64,000 nucleotides of DNA. It comes from an uncultured Rikenellaceae bacterium. GTDB lineage: Bacteria; Bacteroidota; Bacteroidia; Bacteroidales; Rikenellaceae. How positions within the stretch are numbered: the first letter of the stretch is position 1; every line of letters starts with the position of its first letter. Of the stretch, positions 36,466 through 46,154 are shown in pieces. Position numbers and translations under genes: made by a program. Location: positions 36,294 to 100,293 of the forward strand of contig CALVFY010000006.1 of assembly GCA_944326945.1 (NCBI GenBank), given 5' to 3'. The notes under the pieces were generated by a model. It saw nothing but the letters and a program-made list of their open reading frames with translations, ran no database searches and had not been told where the DNA came from.

Positions 36466-38217
36466 CTATTTTGATTCGATTCGTTCCCGATTCTGCTGCT
36501 GTTCCACCCAGGCTTTCACCTCTTCTGGGGTAGGATTTTTCAATCCGAGTCTATTTTTCTTATTGAAACCACACAGATCATTGAAGAATTTTCCGGGAGT
36601 CAGTTTTGTCAACGACTCAACCGTAACATAACCCATTTTCTGCAACACTGGCACCCATTCTGCCGGGATACCCAATGCCGTATATTTTTCTTCCGCATCT
36701 TTTACCGCCACCTTTTCCGGACGCATCTGCGGAAAGAAAAGCACATCCTGGACAGAGGGCTGATCGGTCATGAGCATCGTCAAACGATCAATTCCCATCC
36801 CCATACCCGAACAGGTCGGCATACCGTACTCCAGGGCCCGCACGAAATCCATGTCGATAAACATAGCCTCGTCATCACCCTTTTCGCTCAGTCTCAACTG
36901 TTCCTGGAAACGTTCCAACTGATCAATCGGGTCGTTCAACTCCGAATAGGCATTGCAAAGTTCCTTACCGTTCACAAAAAGTTCGAACCGTTCGGTCAAT
37001 TCAGGGTTATTCCGGTGACGCTTGCACAGAGGCGACATCTCGATCGGATAATCCATCACGAAAGTCGGCTGCACCAAATCATCCTCACAATACTGACCGA
37101 AAATGGCATCGATCAACTTTCCTTTTCCCATCGTCTCGTCCGTTTCGACATTCAACCGTTTGCAGGCTTCCCGCAACTCCTCTTCGCTCTTACCCGTAAT
37201 ATCGAAACCGGTTTTTTCACGAATGGCATCGGTCATGGTCACGCGACGGAACGGACGGGCAAAACTAATATCGCGTCCGCCAATCTTGAGTTCCGTGGTA
37301 CCGTTCACCGCCAAAGCCACCCGTTCGAGCATCTCCTCCACGAAATTCATCATCCAGATATAGTCCTTGTAGGCGATATAGATCTCCATGACCGTAAACT
37401 CCGGATTGTGCGTACGGTCCATTCCCTCATTACGGAAATCCTTACCGAACTCATACACGCCGTCGAAGCCGCCCACGATCAGTCGTTTCAGATACAGCTC
37501 ATTGGCAATACGCAGATAAAGAGGAATATCGAGCGTATTATGATGCGTGATGAACGGACGAGCCGAAGCACCGCCCGGAATAGGCTGAAGGATAGGGGTC
37601 TCCACCTCCAAATAGCCTTTCGAATTGAAGAATTCGCGCATGGTAGAGACAATCTTCGAACGCTTCATGAAGACCTCTCTCACCTGAGGATTGACTACCA
37701 GATCGACATAACGCTGACGATAACGCACTTCGGGATCGGTAAACGCATCGAAAGTCTGTCCATCCTTCTCCTTGACGATAGGAAGCGGACGTACCGACTT
37801 ACTCAACAGCTTAAACTCCCTGCAATGTACAGACAACTCTCCGGTTTTGGTATAGAAAGCGAACCCGCGCACTCCCACGATATCACCGATATCGAGCAGT
37901 TTCTTGAACACTTTATTATACAACGTACTCTCGGGATCGCCTTCGCAGACATCATCCCGGCGAATGTAAACCTGGATACGCCCGGTGTGGTCCTGCAATT
38001 CGAAAAACGAAGCACTTCCCATGATCCGACGGCTCATGATGCGTCCGGCGAGGGTCACATCGGCAAAATTACCCTTTTCGGGATCGAATCCGGCGGCTAT
38101 TTCAGCGGCCGTAGCCGTCACTTTCCACTCCGCTGCGGGATAGGGGTCGATTCCCAATTCGCGCAACTGGGCGAGGGAATTACGACGGATTTGTTCCTGT
38201 TCGCTAAGTTCTGCCAT
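36466..38217 (-). CDS. lysS: Lysyl-tRNA synthetase, class II
   Basis: A 583-aa class IIb aminoacyl-tRNA synthetase: an N-terminal OB-fold anticodon domain (about 55-165, with [19 protein letters not shown]), then the catalytic core with motif 2 [20 protein letters not shown] and motif 3 [14 protein letters not shown]. It is about 75 residues longer than E. coli LysS because of a C-terminal tail ([19 protein letters not shown]), common in Bacteroidetes. ATG 38215-38217 is chosen over a GTG three codons earlier. A near-consensus promoter lies just upstream. Confidence 0.95.
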   Translation of the reverse strand: MAELSEQEQIRRNSLAQLRELGIDPYPAAEWKVTATAAEIAAGFDPEKGNFADVTLAGRIMSRRIMGSASFFELQDHTGRIQVYIRRDDVCEGDPESTLYNKVFKKLLDIGDIVGVRGFAFYTKTGELSVHCREFKLLSKSVRPLPIVKEKDGQTFDAFTDPEVRYRQRYVDLVVNPQVREVFMKRSKIVSTMREFFNSKGYLEVETPILQPIPGGASARPFITHHNTLDIPLYLRIANELYLKRLIVGGFDGVYEFGKDFRNEGMDRTHNPEFTVMEIYIAYKDYIWMMNFVEEMLERVALAVNGTTELKIGGRDISFARPFRRVTMTDAIREKTGFDITGKSEEELREACKRLNVETDETMGKGKLIDAIFGQYCEDDLVQPTFVMDYPIEMSPLCKRHRNNPELTERFELFVNGKELCNAYSELNDPIDQLERFQEQLRLSEKGDDEAMFIDMDFVRALEYGMPTCSGMGMGIDRLTMLMTDQPSVQDVLFFPQMRPEKVAVKDAEEKYTALGIPAEWVPVLQKMGYVTVESLTKLTPGKFFNDLCGFNKKNRLGLKNPTPEEVKAWVEQQQNRERIESK

Positions 38218-38245
38218 ATTTTTCACTGATAGTTGATACAGATTG

Positions 38246-38276
38246 CAAATGTACGAAATTTGCCTGAATTTTTAAA
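38246..38276 (-). promoter_or_regulatory. Near-consensus promoter of lysS
   Basis: On minus, TTTA (38276-38273) is followed after 19 bases by TACATTTG (38253-38246); this differs from the Bacteroidetes consensus only at the last base of the -33 element. Confidence 0.7.
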
Positions 38277-38285
38277 TTAATTTAC

Positions 38286-38365
38286 TATATTTGGGAATAT
38301 TAAATGCGTGCTGTAAAAAATCACTAACGACTTTCATTTTTTATACGCGACATTCCGTATATTTG
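38286..38365 (+). promoter_or_regulatory. Two -7 elements upstream of the large lipoprotein
   Basis: TATATTTG occurs twice on plus, at 38286-38293 and 38358-38365; both match TAnnTTTG. The second would start transcription close to 38372, in front of both candidate ATGs (38385 and 38418). Confidence 0.5.
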
Positions 38366-38417
38366 AGAGTCCTTGGGGCTAAAAATGCCGAAAACACAAA
38401 CGATCAACCGACAAAAT

Positions 38418-40640
38418 ATGATTTCCATAGCTAAACATAGATTTTCCATCTCATGTATAAACATCTGCCAGCTACTTCTGTTGGGAGGGATTTTATTGGC
38501 AAGCGGATGTGCGAAAAAAGAGCGGACCATCCATGTGGACTATGTTCCACAATTCGACAATGTCAAACATCCTCAGGTAGCCTGCTGGGTACTCACTCCT
38601 GAAAAATTACAGCACCAGCACTATCTCTCGGAACTGGACACCCTGGCCCGATACGCCCCCTTCGATCTGCTTTTTCTGACCGCACGCGGAGGGGTAGATT
38701 TCTACGATTACGACAGCATGCGATCCGTATTCTCGCAAATCGTGACCCAGGCGCATGACCGAGGGCTGAAAATAGGTCTGCTTCTGAGCGAAAACAGGCA
38801 AGTCGCTCCCGAAGCCGACGAAGCTCAATGGGTCATCTCCGAACAGGAGATTCTGCTCGACAAGGAAGGATACGGCTTCGTGTGCGATTCGGCACGTCAT
38901 CTGTGCGAACCGGAAAGGATCATCAGCAGCGAACTCTACAAAGCCTGGGCATTCCGGAAAACCGCCGACGGCGAATATGAACCCGGATCACTTATCGACA
39001 TCACCTCCCGTTGTAAAATCGACTCTGCCCGCACGGACCGGGTCGCTATCGAGGTGATCGGCAGTCCCGAGTTGAGCGGCTATACGGCCTACATTCTCAC
39101 CCGCCACAACTCCGATGCCTATTCGCCCTATGACAAATCATCGGCCCGGCATTTCATCCAGGCACTTCAGACCTACCGTCACATACCGTTCGACGGAATC
39201 GGCATGGATGGCTTCACCAATTTAAGCATTCTACCTCCGTCCCGGATGCAAGGCGACACGCTCACCGAACGTTACTGTTCCCAGGCCATGTCCGAAGCAC
39301 TCAACCAGAAATATTGGCTGGACATGCCTCAAACGCTGTTCGACATGCGTTACGTACCGGTCGGCAAACCGGAAATACGTATCCAGGCGATCAATGCCTA
39401 TATGGATGTGATGCGACGAGGCATATTACGCACGGAAAGAAGTGTCACGACGGAGGCAAAAAAGCTGTTCGGAGAAAAGGTATTCCTCTGCCGTTACCAA
39501 CCCTCACGCCACACTCATTCGGATCAATTCGGACTGAACAGTGAAAAAATCTGGACCACAGGACTCCAAGAATGGTCGTCTACCTACGAGTACACCTACA
39601 GCGACGGCAACGGTCCTCTGGGACTGCAACTCGGACTGGCCATGTCCGGTACGGGCAATCTGCTCTACCGTACGACCCAGAACGAGGATATCGACCATAC
39701 CATCAGCCGAACCCTCACCGGACTCCGCTACGGAATACGCACCCACTACATGCTCGATCATCGGGTAGACATCGACGATCCTCACACACGTTCCCGGCTG
39801 CGAGCCATCGAACAGTGTACCCGGCTACTGAACAGATTCAATCCCGCCCTGCCCGAAGTCAGACTATTGGTCATCTTCGGGGTAGAAGCCCTATCGAACT
39901 GGTATCCCGATCAGGAGAGCCGCGGTATTTACGACATTAACTGCAATCTGGCGATCGAGGAGAAAGTGGAACGTCTCTGGCAGGCAGGCTATGTTCATGC
40001 CGTAGTGCCGAGCGATGTGATCGTGAATGAAAAACTGCAACTGAATGCCGACAACAAGCCCATGATGAACGGTCATACGTTCGATGCCATCATCTATCTC
40101 TATCCGGAATATGCCCGCAGCGAAGTGGTCGATTTTCTGGACAAATACGTGAGTCGCGGTGGGAAGCTGATGATCGAAGGCAACGCCTCTCACGATTTCA
40201 AGGGGGCAAAAATCAACACCTCCCGCTGGTTAAAGATCTATCAGCAGGCCAAATCATTGACTTTTTCGTTCGAAGAGGTGTTTCCATCCCTGGGAATAGA
40301 GCGCAGTGATAATACCCATGGAACCCTGATGGAAGACGGTTCATGGATCTTCACCGATCTGCAATCACTCAGGAACAATCGACCGGCGACCTTTACCTTC
40401 ACCGTCTATGGACATACCTACACGGGACTCTACCACGGCATGGCCGCCGTGCAAGTCGATCCAAAGAAAGGATTGCGAAAATTGGCGGCCCATCGTTTCC
40501 GGGAGATCTCCTGCGACGGAAAGATTCTATTAAGCCTGCCAAAACCTACCGATCTTTACCTGGAGACCGGGAAAGAGTCCATCCGGATCATCGTAGCCGA
40601 TACCACCGGACAGGTCAGACCGTTGCTGGACAATCTTTAA
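38418..40640 (+). CDS. Large lipoprotein with a TIM-barrel glycoside-hydrolase-like domain, unknown family
   Basis: A 740-aa protein with a lipoprotein signal ending in LLASGC (Cys near residue 31), so anchored in the outer or inner membrane. Residues about 55-460 look like a barrel: APFDLLFLTARGG, HDRGLKIGLLLSENRQ, PFDGIGMDGFTNL and TGLQEWSSTYEYTYSDGNG in strand-end positions typical of sugar hydrolases. About 470-640 resembles the Rossmann-like trimerisation domain of beta-galactosidases (VVDFLDKYVSRGGKLMIEGN), followed by a small beta domain. I do not recognise the family, and no acid pair can be named with confidence. ATG 38418 gives the best signal; ATG 38385 is possible (751 aa). Monocistronic. 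Confidence 0.7.
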   Translation: MISIAKHRFSISCINICQLLLLGGILLASGCAKKERTIHVDYVPQFDNVKHPQVACWVLTPEKLQHQHYLSELDTLARYAPFDLLFLTARGGVDFYDYDSMRSVFSQIVTQAHDRGLKIGLLLSENRQVAPEADEAQWVISEQEILLDKEGYGFVCDSARHLCEPERIISSELYKAWAFRKTADGEYEPGSLIDITSRCKIDSARTDRVAIEVIGSPELSGYTAYILTRHNSDAYSPYDKSSARHFIQALQTYRHIPFDGIGMDGFTNLSILPPSRMQGDTLTERYCSQAMSEALNQKYWLDMPQTLFDMRYVPVGKPEIRIQAINAYMDVMRRGILRTERSVTTEAKKLFGEKVFLCRYQPSRHTHSDQFGLNSEKIWTTGLQEWSSTYEYTYSDGNGPLGLQLGLAMSGTGNLLYRTTQNEDIDHTISRTLTGLRYGIRTHYMLDHRVDIDDPHTRSRLRAIEQCTRLLNRFNPALPEVRLLVIFGVEALSNWYPDQESRGIYDINCNLAIEEKVERLWQAGYVHAVVPSDVIVNEKLQLNADNKPMMNGHTFDAIIYLYPEYARSEVVDFLDKYVSRGGKLMIEGNASHDFKGAKINTSRWLKIYQQAKSLTFSFEEVFPSLGIERSDNTHGTLMEDGSWIFTDLQSLRNNRPATFTFTVYGHTYTGLYHGMAAVQVDPKKGLRKLAAHRFREISCDGKILLSLPKPTDLYLETGKESIRIIVADTTGQVRPLLDNL

Positions 40641-40648
40641 GCAAAACT

Positions 40649-40689
40649 ATCCCGAGCCCAAAACGAATCCATCGTTCCAAGCCCGGGAT
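40649..40689 (-). terminator. Terminator of the kdsC unit, G-U-rich stem
   Basis: 18-base arms (40672-40689 and 40649-40666) around a 5-base loop. Read as minus-strand RNA every position pairs, five of them as G-U; read as plus-strand RNA the same five are A-C mismatches. A short U run (AGUUUUGC) follows on minus. So it acts for the minus-strand unit. Confidence 0.75.
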
Positions 40690-40716
40690 TATTTCTATCT
40701 GTTTTCGAAAAACCAC

Positions 40717-41253
40717 CTACGCCGAGGCGACACAATTCACCCCTATCGAATCTTTAGCCCAGTCGCCGCGGGCCCGCAAGACCTGTTCCACCACATCGCG
40801 CACACATCCTCGTCCACCTTCGAATCGGGATACATATCGGGAAGTTTCGATCACTTCGGTCGCGGCATCGGCCGGACACACCGGCATTCCCGTATAAGCC
40901 ATCGCCTCCACATCCGGAATATCGTCACCCATAAAGAGCACCTCGTCCCGTTCCAGGCCGAAATCAGACATAAATTCTTTCAACGCATCGATCTTATCCC
41001 GGCAATTGGCATACAGACGGGTCACGCCTAACATCTCAAATCGTTTCTCCAGTCCACGTCCCCGGCCTCCGGTAATAATACAAACCAAATATCCCATTTT
41101 CAGAGCATATGCCACTGCATAACCGTCCTTGGCATAGTACTGTCTAATAAATTCACCCTCGGGCGTCACGGTAATTCCCCCATCGGTAAACACGCCGTCC
41201 ACATCGAACACGAAAGCCCTCACCCGGGCTATATCTTCTTTGAAGTTTCCCAT
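40717..41253 (-). CDS. kdsC: KdsC-type HAD phosphatase (Kdo-8-phosphate phosphatase)
   Basis: A 178-aa HAD-superfamily C0-type phosphatase releasing phosphate from Kdo 8-phosphate in lipopolysaccharide core synthesis. Nucleophile Asp17 and Asp19 lie in FDVDGVFTDGG; YAKDGYAVAYALKMGY, IITGGRGRGLEKR and LFMGDDIPDVEAM follow in the standard KdsC order. The N-terminus overlaps the previous gene by 25 bp. A C-terminal tail (WAKDSIGVNCVASA) goes slightly past the family end. Confidence 0.88.
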   Translation of the reverse strand: MGNFKEDIARVRAFVFDVDGVFTDGGITVTPEGEFIRQYYAKDGYAVAYALKMGYLVCIITGGRGRGLEKRFEMLGVTRLYANCRDKIDALKEFMSDFGLERDEVLFMGDDIPDVEAMAYTGMPVCPADAATEVIETSRYVSRFEGGRGCVRDVVEQVLRARGDWAKDSIGVNCVASA

Positions 41254-42002
41254 ATATTTTTGCTCAGATTGATGTAAATATTCTTATAATCGGGTTTTTC
41301 CACCAGCATTTCACAATGACGGCTCTTGGTCCGATAGTCATTCCTCACGGCCGGTCCGGTCTGAATCAATCGCGGCGAAGAAGAGGCCACCGCTTTGAGT
41401 GCCGTCTCTCGAATCAATGGTTTGAGCAGATCGAAAGGCAGATGAGCCGAGGCAAGCAAATCCTCGCCGATGGTATACATATAGTTGGTAAAATTGCACG
41501 CAAACACAGCAGCCAGATGTAACTGAGCCCGCTGAGCCGACGAGACCTCTTTCACCTGCGAAGAGAGACCCGAAGCCACCTCCCTCACGGCATTCAGAGC
41601 CAAGGTCGTAGCTCCTTCGATCAAAAACGGCACATCATCCAACGATATCTCCCGTCCACGGGTAAACGTCTGCAAGGGATAGAGCACGGCCCGATGGACA
41701 ATACGAGACGACAGGGCATCCAAATCCACACTTCCAGCCGTATGTGCCACTACCGCGCCACCAAAATCAAGCTGATCAGAAACTTTTCCAATGGCCCGAT
41801 CCGTCACGGCAATCACATACAATCCGGCAGGTGCCAACCTGGCAGGATCATCTGTCCACCCACATCCGCATCGAGCGGCAAGTTGCGGTCCGGTCTCCTT
41901 GTTCCGTGCAAAAATCTGCACAGGTCCCATACCCTTTTTCTTCAGCGCCAGGGCCAATGCCTCAGCCACATTTCCGCTTCCGATAACAACAATTTCCTTC
42001 AT
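41229..42002 (-). CDS. Rossmann-fold and DUF2520 domain protein
   Basis: A 257-aa ProC-like oxidoreductase. An N-terminal NADP-binding loop VIGSGNVAEALALAL (about 6-20) is followed by AHTAGSVDLDAL and LYPLQTFTRGREISL, and a helical C-terminal DUF2520 domain with FACNFTNYMYTIGEDLL. This family is widespread in Bacteroidetes with unproven substrate. Its start shares one base with the YihY stop (TGATG), and its end overlaps kdsC by 25 bp, so the three genes are a tightly coupled unit. Confidence 0.86.
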   Translation of the reverse strand: MKEIVVIGSGNVAEALALALKKKGMGPVQIFARNKETGPQLAARCGCGWTDDPARLAPAGLYVIAVTDRAIGKVSDQLDFGGAVVAHTAGSVDLDALSSRIVHRAVLYPLQTFTRGREISLDDVPFLIEGATTLALNAVREVASGLSSQVKEVSSAQRAQLHLAAVFACNFTNYMYTIGEDLLASAHLPFDLLKPLIRETALKAVASSSPRLIQTGPAVRNDYRTKSRHCEMLVEKPDYKNIYINLSKNIWETSKKI

Positions 42003-43303
42003 CAGATATCCATTAACAATCTGTTCGACGGAGAATCGGCCGCACTCAGCCGAACTCTGTCAACCAATTCGTTCACTTTCTGCATCTCGGGGCTCTGATC
42101 CCATTCGATATTCGACTCGCCATGACTCTCCACACTATTCACCACATCGAATACCGTGATCGTATGCACATCCTTTTCCGGCATATACATATTCACCCTT
42201 TCGTCCTGTTCGTTTTCCACCGTCACCAGCATGCCACACTGTTCCAGATCGAAAATCACATCACGCACGATCCTCACCGGCAGATCCAACTGACGGGCCA
42301 CGATTTCCGTAGAAACCGCCCCCTTCCCTTCCAAAAAATGACGTACGGCAACCAACATCACGGCCACCGTCACCTTGCGCCGATGATCGTAACTCATATC
42401 CATTGCCTGACGCTCCTGCTGATACTTGTCTATATTCTGATACGAGAAGGAAAGTTCTCCTCCGAAAAGTAAAATCTGCCAACTGGCCTGTACCCAAATC
42501 AGAAACAGAGGTAAGGCGGCGAAACTTCCGTAGATCGCATTGTAGGAAGACACCTGGGATTGGATATAGAAATAGGCAATTTGGAAAATCTGGAAAATCG
42601 TCCCTGCAATCACGCCAGCCATCAGGGCACTTTTGAATTTCACCTTTGTGTTGGGCATCACCCGATAGATCAGTGCGAACATAATCCAGATGAATAGCAA
42701 CGAAGCCATTCCGAAGAGTACATCCACCCAGAACGACCCTGCCACATCGGTAAGACTGTGGCGCAGATAGATCGAAATACTATTGGAAATGGTCCACAGG
42801 ATCGGTGCCACGAAAACCACAGCCATATAGTCGCTGAACTTTCGAGTGATGCTTCTCTTCTTACGCACCTCCCAGATATTATTGAAAGCATTCTCGACGT
42901 TGCCGAACACCTTCATCACCGACCACAACAACACAACCAGACCCACCGAGGCGATAACTCCGCCTTTGGTCCTGATCAACATATTGTTGGCGAAATCGAT
43001 CACCTGATCAATAACCAGCGTATATTGCGGAAACTCCCGATAGAGATACTCATTGAAACTTCTCTCCATACCGAATCCCTTGATGATACCGAACACAAGA
43101 GCTGCAATCGGGACCACCGACATGAGAGTATAGAAAGTGAGCGCCGCCGAACGAACCACCAGATTGTGTTCGCCGAATCCGCGTATCATGAAAATAAACA
43201 CCTTGAACTGACGCACGGCCCATCGCATCTTACGGGATTTGTAGTTATCCTCCCGAGTCTGCCAGATGCCTTCGGTAATGAATTCTATGATTCGTTTAAT
43301 CAT
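42002..43303 (-). CDS. YihY/BrkB-family inner membrane protein
   Basis: A 433-aa integral membrane protein with six or so hydrophobic segments between about 40 and 300 (for example SAALTFYTLMSVVPIAALVF and GVIASVGLVVLLWSVMKVFG), including the YihY signature AALTFYTLMSVVP. The C-terminal 130 residues are soluble and resemble a winged-helix region (VSTEIVARQLDLPVRIVRDV, LEQCGMLVTVENE). Transport function unproven. First gene of the unit with DUF2520 and kdsC; -7 element TATCTTTG at 43343-43336. Confidence 0.88.
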   Translation of the reverse strand: MIKRIIEFITEGIWQTREDNYKSRKMRWAVRQFKVFIFMIRGFGEHNLVVRSAALTFYTLMSVVPIAALVFGIIKGFGMERSFNEYLYREFPQYTLVIDQVIDFANNMLIRTKGGVIASVGLVVLLWSVMKVFGNVENAFNNIWEVRKKRSITRKFSDYMAVVFVAPILWTISNSISIYLRHSLTDVAGSFWVDVLFGMASLLFIWIMFALIYRVMPNTKVKFKSALMAGVIAGTIFQIFQIAYFYIQSQVSSYNAIYGSFAALPLFLIWVQASWQILLFGGELSFSYQNIDKYQQERQAMDMSYDHRRKVTVAVMLVAVRHFLEGKGAVSTEIVARQLDLPVRIVRDVIFDLEQCGMLVTVENEQDERVNMYMPEKDVHTITVFDVVNSVESHGESNIEWDQSPEMQKVNELVDRVRLSAADSPSNRLLMDI

Positions 43304-43356
43304 GGTTTGTGCGTATTATCATGCCGAACAGAATACAAAGATAGCATTTTAACCGG

Positions 43357-44613
43357 TCAATCAACCCTCAGGACCCACAGTTTTTCGCCGATTCGGGTAA
43401 AGAGGGCCTGAACTGTTCCGCCCTCTTTCACACCAAGTGCCGTAGCGATCTGAGCGTTCGAAAAAGGAAAATTCCTCTGCAATATATTCAACCGGGCGAT
43501 TCCCTGCTCCCTCAATCTTTTTTTCAACTCTTTGGGGCGGTAAGGTTCAACGGAAACGATCCGCAACGCCCTGCCCCATACCGGTTCCCGAGGAGACTCC
43601 TCTGCAAAAACGCAGCCGTTCTCACCGGAACACCAAAATCCCTCCCCCGAGAAGTGACGTTCCACCAGCCGAGCTTTCTGCAGAGCCACATCCGGAAGGA
43701 TCAGCCACCGGAACCGTCCCCAGTCGAAACAGTCCGGGGCTGATACCGGCCGATCCTTCACAAGAGGGAATTCCTCGTGACCGACCCCTATCGCCCGTAC
43801 GCCCAATACCGGCACGTCGATGCCTTCTCCCTGTTCGATCACCACCTGTTTACACTCGCCTCCTTCCGAAACCACCTCCACCCGGCAGGCCGACCCGAAC
43901 AGTCGAAAAACCTCATCCACATCGAACAGCGGAGAACACTTAACCACCACTCGACGGGCCAGACGCAGCAGCCGAGGCATCAAGGCCACCACATTCGGAG
44001 AGCAATCCTCGAGCAGCACCCGCCTTTCGCCCCGTTCTCCCCGACGGTCGGGATCGACATAGATCAAATCGACCGGCAAAACAGGCAGCGATACAACCGA
44101 AGGTTCCGAACCCTCCTCCTTTCCAACAGGTCGTACACGCGGAAACCCTCCCGCGGAGTTCTCCTCCAACTGCCGGAGGAACGTCTCGGCCGAACTATTG
44201 ACCACCTCGATGCCCGAGGCTCCGAGCAATTCGAAATTAGTCGCCGCCAGAAGAGCCACAGCCGGATCCCGTTCCACACTCACCACCCGGGCGAACCGAT
44301 GCGACAACCCCAGCGAATCGACACCCAATCCACAGGTGAGATCAATACAGCAATCGCCACTCCGTTCCGGAAAATCGGCACACGCCTCACTGCTCGACTG
44401 TTCGAACGCCAATCCCGGCAACAGACATCGTGCCTGGTAATAGGAGGGTAATTTTCGCTTTGCCCTCTGCAGATACTTCACCTGCGAAGCCACCTCAGAG
44501 GCATACTTTCCTCCCACCCGTAATGCTACCTGTACCGGATCGGAGTCGATATATCGTTCCACGAGAGCTCTTGCTTCCGGAGTCAAAAGTTGTTTTATCT
44601 CTTCAGGCGTCAT
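43357..44613 (-). CDS. Class I SAM methyltransferase with THUMP-like domain
   Basis: A 418-aa predicted RNA or protein methyltransferase. The SAM loop is CIDLTCGLGVDSLGLSHRF (about residue 90) and the catalytic-type motif is DLIYVDPDRRGERG (about 195). The C-terminal ~90 residues (EPYRPKELKKRLREQGIARL, FPFSNAQIATALGVKEGG) match the THUMP-like domain of this Bacteroidetes/Firmicutes family. Substrate unknown. ATG 44611-44613 starts MTPEEIKQLL; the frame is open further upstream inside ComEC. Overlaps the comEC stop by 11 bp. Confidence 0.83.
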   Translation of the reverse strand: MTPEEIKQLLTPEARALVERYIDSDPVQVALRVGGKYASEVASQVKYLQRAKRKLPSYYQARCLLPGLAFEQSSSEACADFPERSGDCCIDLTCGLGVDSLGLSHRFARVVSVERDPAVALLAATNFELLGASGIEVVNSSAETFLRQLEENSAGGFPRVRPVGKEEGSEPSVVSLPVLPVDLIYVDPDRRGERGERRVLLEDCSPNVVALMPRLLRLARRVVVKCSPLFDVDEVFRLFGSACRVEVVSEGGECKQVVIEQGEGIDVPVLGVRAIGVGHEEFPLVKDRPVSAPDCFDWGRFRWLILPDVALQKARLVERHFSGEGFWCSGENGCVFAEESPREPVWGRALRIVSVEPYRPKELKKRLREQGIARLNILQRNFPFSNAQIATALGVKEGGTVQALFTRIGEKLWVLRVD

Positions 44614-46120
44614 AGTCCAACGTAAATTTAGATTCGTCCCGTCCGTACCACCACACGGCAAACAGGACATAAACCAGATAGTATCCGGCCACGAACCAGA
44701 GCGGAACATGCAGATCGATCGCCGCCCATGACTGATTCGCACACCATTTCACCACCGCATTCTGAACCCAGGCACAAACCTCCAGTCCGGCCGAAAACAC
44801 TCCCTCCAACAGAGAAAACGGCAACACGATCCAGCCCACAGCCAGCAACACGATCAGATGTGCAGTCAAAATCACCACCGGATTGATAAACATTCCCACC
44901 AGAGGAAAACTGCCGAATTGCCACACCACCAATGGAGCCGTACCCATCGTGGCAACCAGACCGACAATCAGCACCGAAATCACCAAATTGAGCAATGCGT
45001 AACGGGTCCTCAACCGCCGATACAGCGGACCGAATGCGATGAATATGGCCAGCACAGCCAAAAACGAAAGTTGAAAACTGATATCGAACAGGTAGTTCGG
45101 GTCGATGGCCAACATCACGGCAGCCGTGGCGAGCATCGTATTGACCGGATTCCGATATTGAGTGGCCGCCAGTGCGATCTGGATACCCGAAAACATAAAT
45201 GCGGCCCGAATCACCGAAGGCGAAAGGCCCGCCACCATGGCATAGAGCCAAATGGCCACAACAGCCGCCACGTTTTTCAAAATGTGTCCCCGCCGCACGG
45301 CCGGCAGCAGATAGAACATTATATTGACCAGCGAGAAGACGATTCCCACATGCAATCCCGAAACAGCCAACAAATGTGAAGCCCCCACTCTACTGTAAGC
45401 CGCCTTCAACACGGGACTCATCTCCCGCTTATCGCCCACGGCCATGGCCGACACCACCGCCCGGGCATCATCCGACAGAGAAAGCCGATCGAGACGTTGG
45501 GCAGCCCCGCTCTGCAGGCAACGGGCATAATAGAGCGGAGTGGCCGTCTGTGCCGGACTACGAGTCAGCAGCTTTCCTGGTGTCACGAACACCTTGCCAC
45601 AGAAACCCCGCGTACGCATCAACTTCCCGTAACCGCTTCCGGTCGTATCGATCGGATTGACATAAGCCAATGCGGCATACTGTCCGCCCTGCTCCACCCG
45701 TTGACACGTATCCACCCAGAGCAAAACCCGGGCACGTGCCGCTCTCCAGCGTGCTTTCGGATCTTTTTCATATCGGAAATACCCCACATCGGCCGCCGTA
45801 CGTTGCCACCGACCATGATCGGATGGATTTTCTATCACCTGAAACGTCAGCAACAAACGTTCTCCCTTGGGCAGAGGGTCCTTTGTCCGGTGCAGCTGTG
45901 ACAACAACATGGCCGAAAGAAACACCGCCACCACCACATAGCACCACGACTCCCTCTTTCGATAACCCATCCAGGCCAATGCCCATACCAATACCAGCGA
46001 TCCGCCCAACATGCTCCACGGGACCGTGTAGGAACGAGCCACCAAAATTCCCGCGATCATCGGCAGAATGATTCTCAGAAAGGGAGTATTCCGTATGCCA
46101 TTGGTCAAACTGCCCTCCAT
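44603..46120 (-). CDS. ComEC/Rec2-family membrane protein, without metallo-hydrolase domain
   Basis: A 505-aa polytopic membrane protein. The N-terminus has two to three membrane segments and the OB-like DUF4131 region (FQVIENPSDHGRW, ARVLLWVDTCQRVEQGGQY). The competence core follows with SHLLAVSGLHVGIVFSLVN (about 250) and AGLSPSVIRAAFMFSGIQI. The C-terminal metallo-beta-lactamase domain found in Bacillus ComEC is absent; the protein ends soon after the last membrane segment. Single-strand DNA import is the family role, though competence is unproven in this group. Confidence 0.87.
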   Translation of the reverse strand: MEGSLTNGIRNTPFLRIILPMIAGILVARSYTVPWSMLGGSLVLVWALAWMGYRKRESWCYVVVAVFLSAMLLSQLHRTKDPLPKGERLLLTFQVIENPSDHGRWQRTAADVGYFRYEKDPKARWRAARARVLLWVDTCQRVEQGGQYAALAYVNPIDTTGSGYGKLMRTRGFCGKVFVTPGKLLTRSPAQTATPLYYARCLQSGAAQRLDRLSLSDDARAVVSAMAVGDKREMSPVLKAAYSRVGASHLLAVSGLHVGIVFSLVNIMFYLLPAVRRGHILKNVAAVVAIWLYAMVAGLSPSVIRAAFMFSGIQIALAATQYRNPVNTMLATAAVMLAIDPNYLFDISFQLSFLAVLAIFIAFGPLYRRLRTRYALLNLVISVLIVGLVATMGTAPLVVWQFGSFPLVGMFINPVVILTAHLIVLLAVGWIVLPFSLLEGVFSAGLEVCAWVQNAVVKWCANQSWAAIDLHVPLWFVAGYYLVYVLFAVWWYGRDESKFTLDYDA

Positions 46121-46154
46121 ATCGAGTGTTTCCAGATTTCAGACATCATCCATC

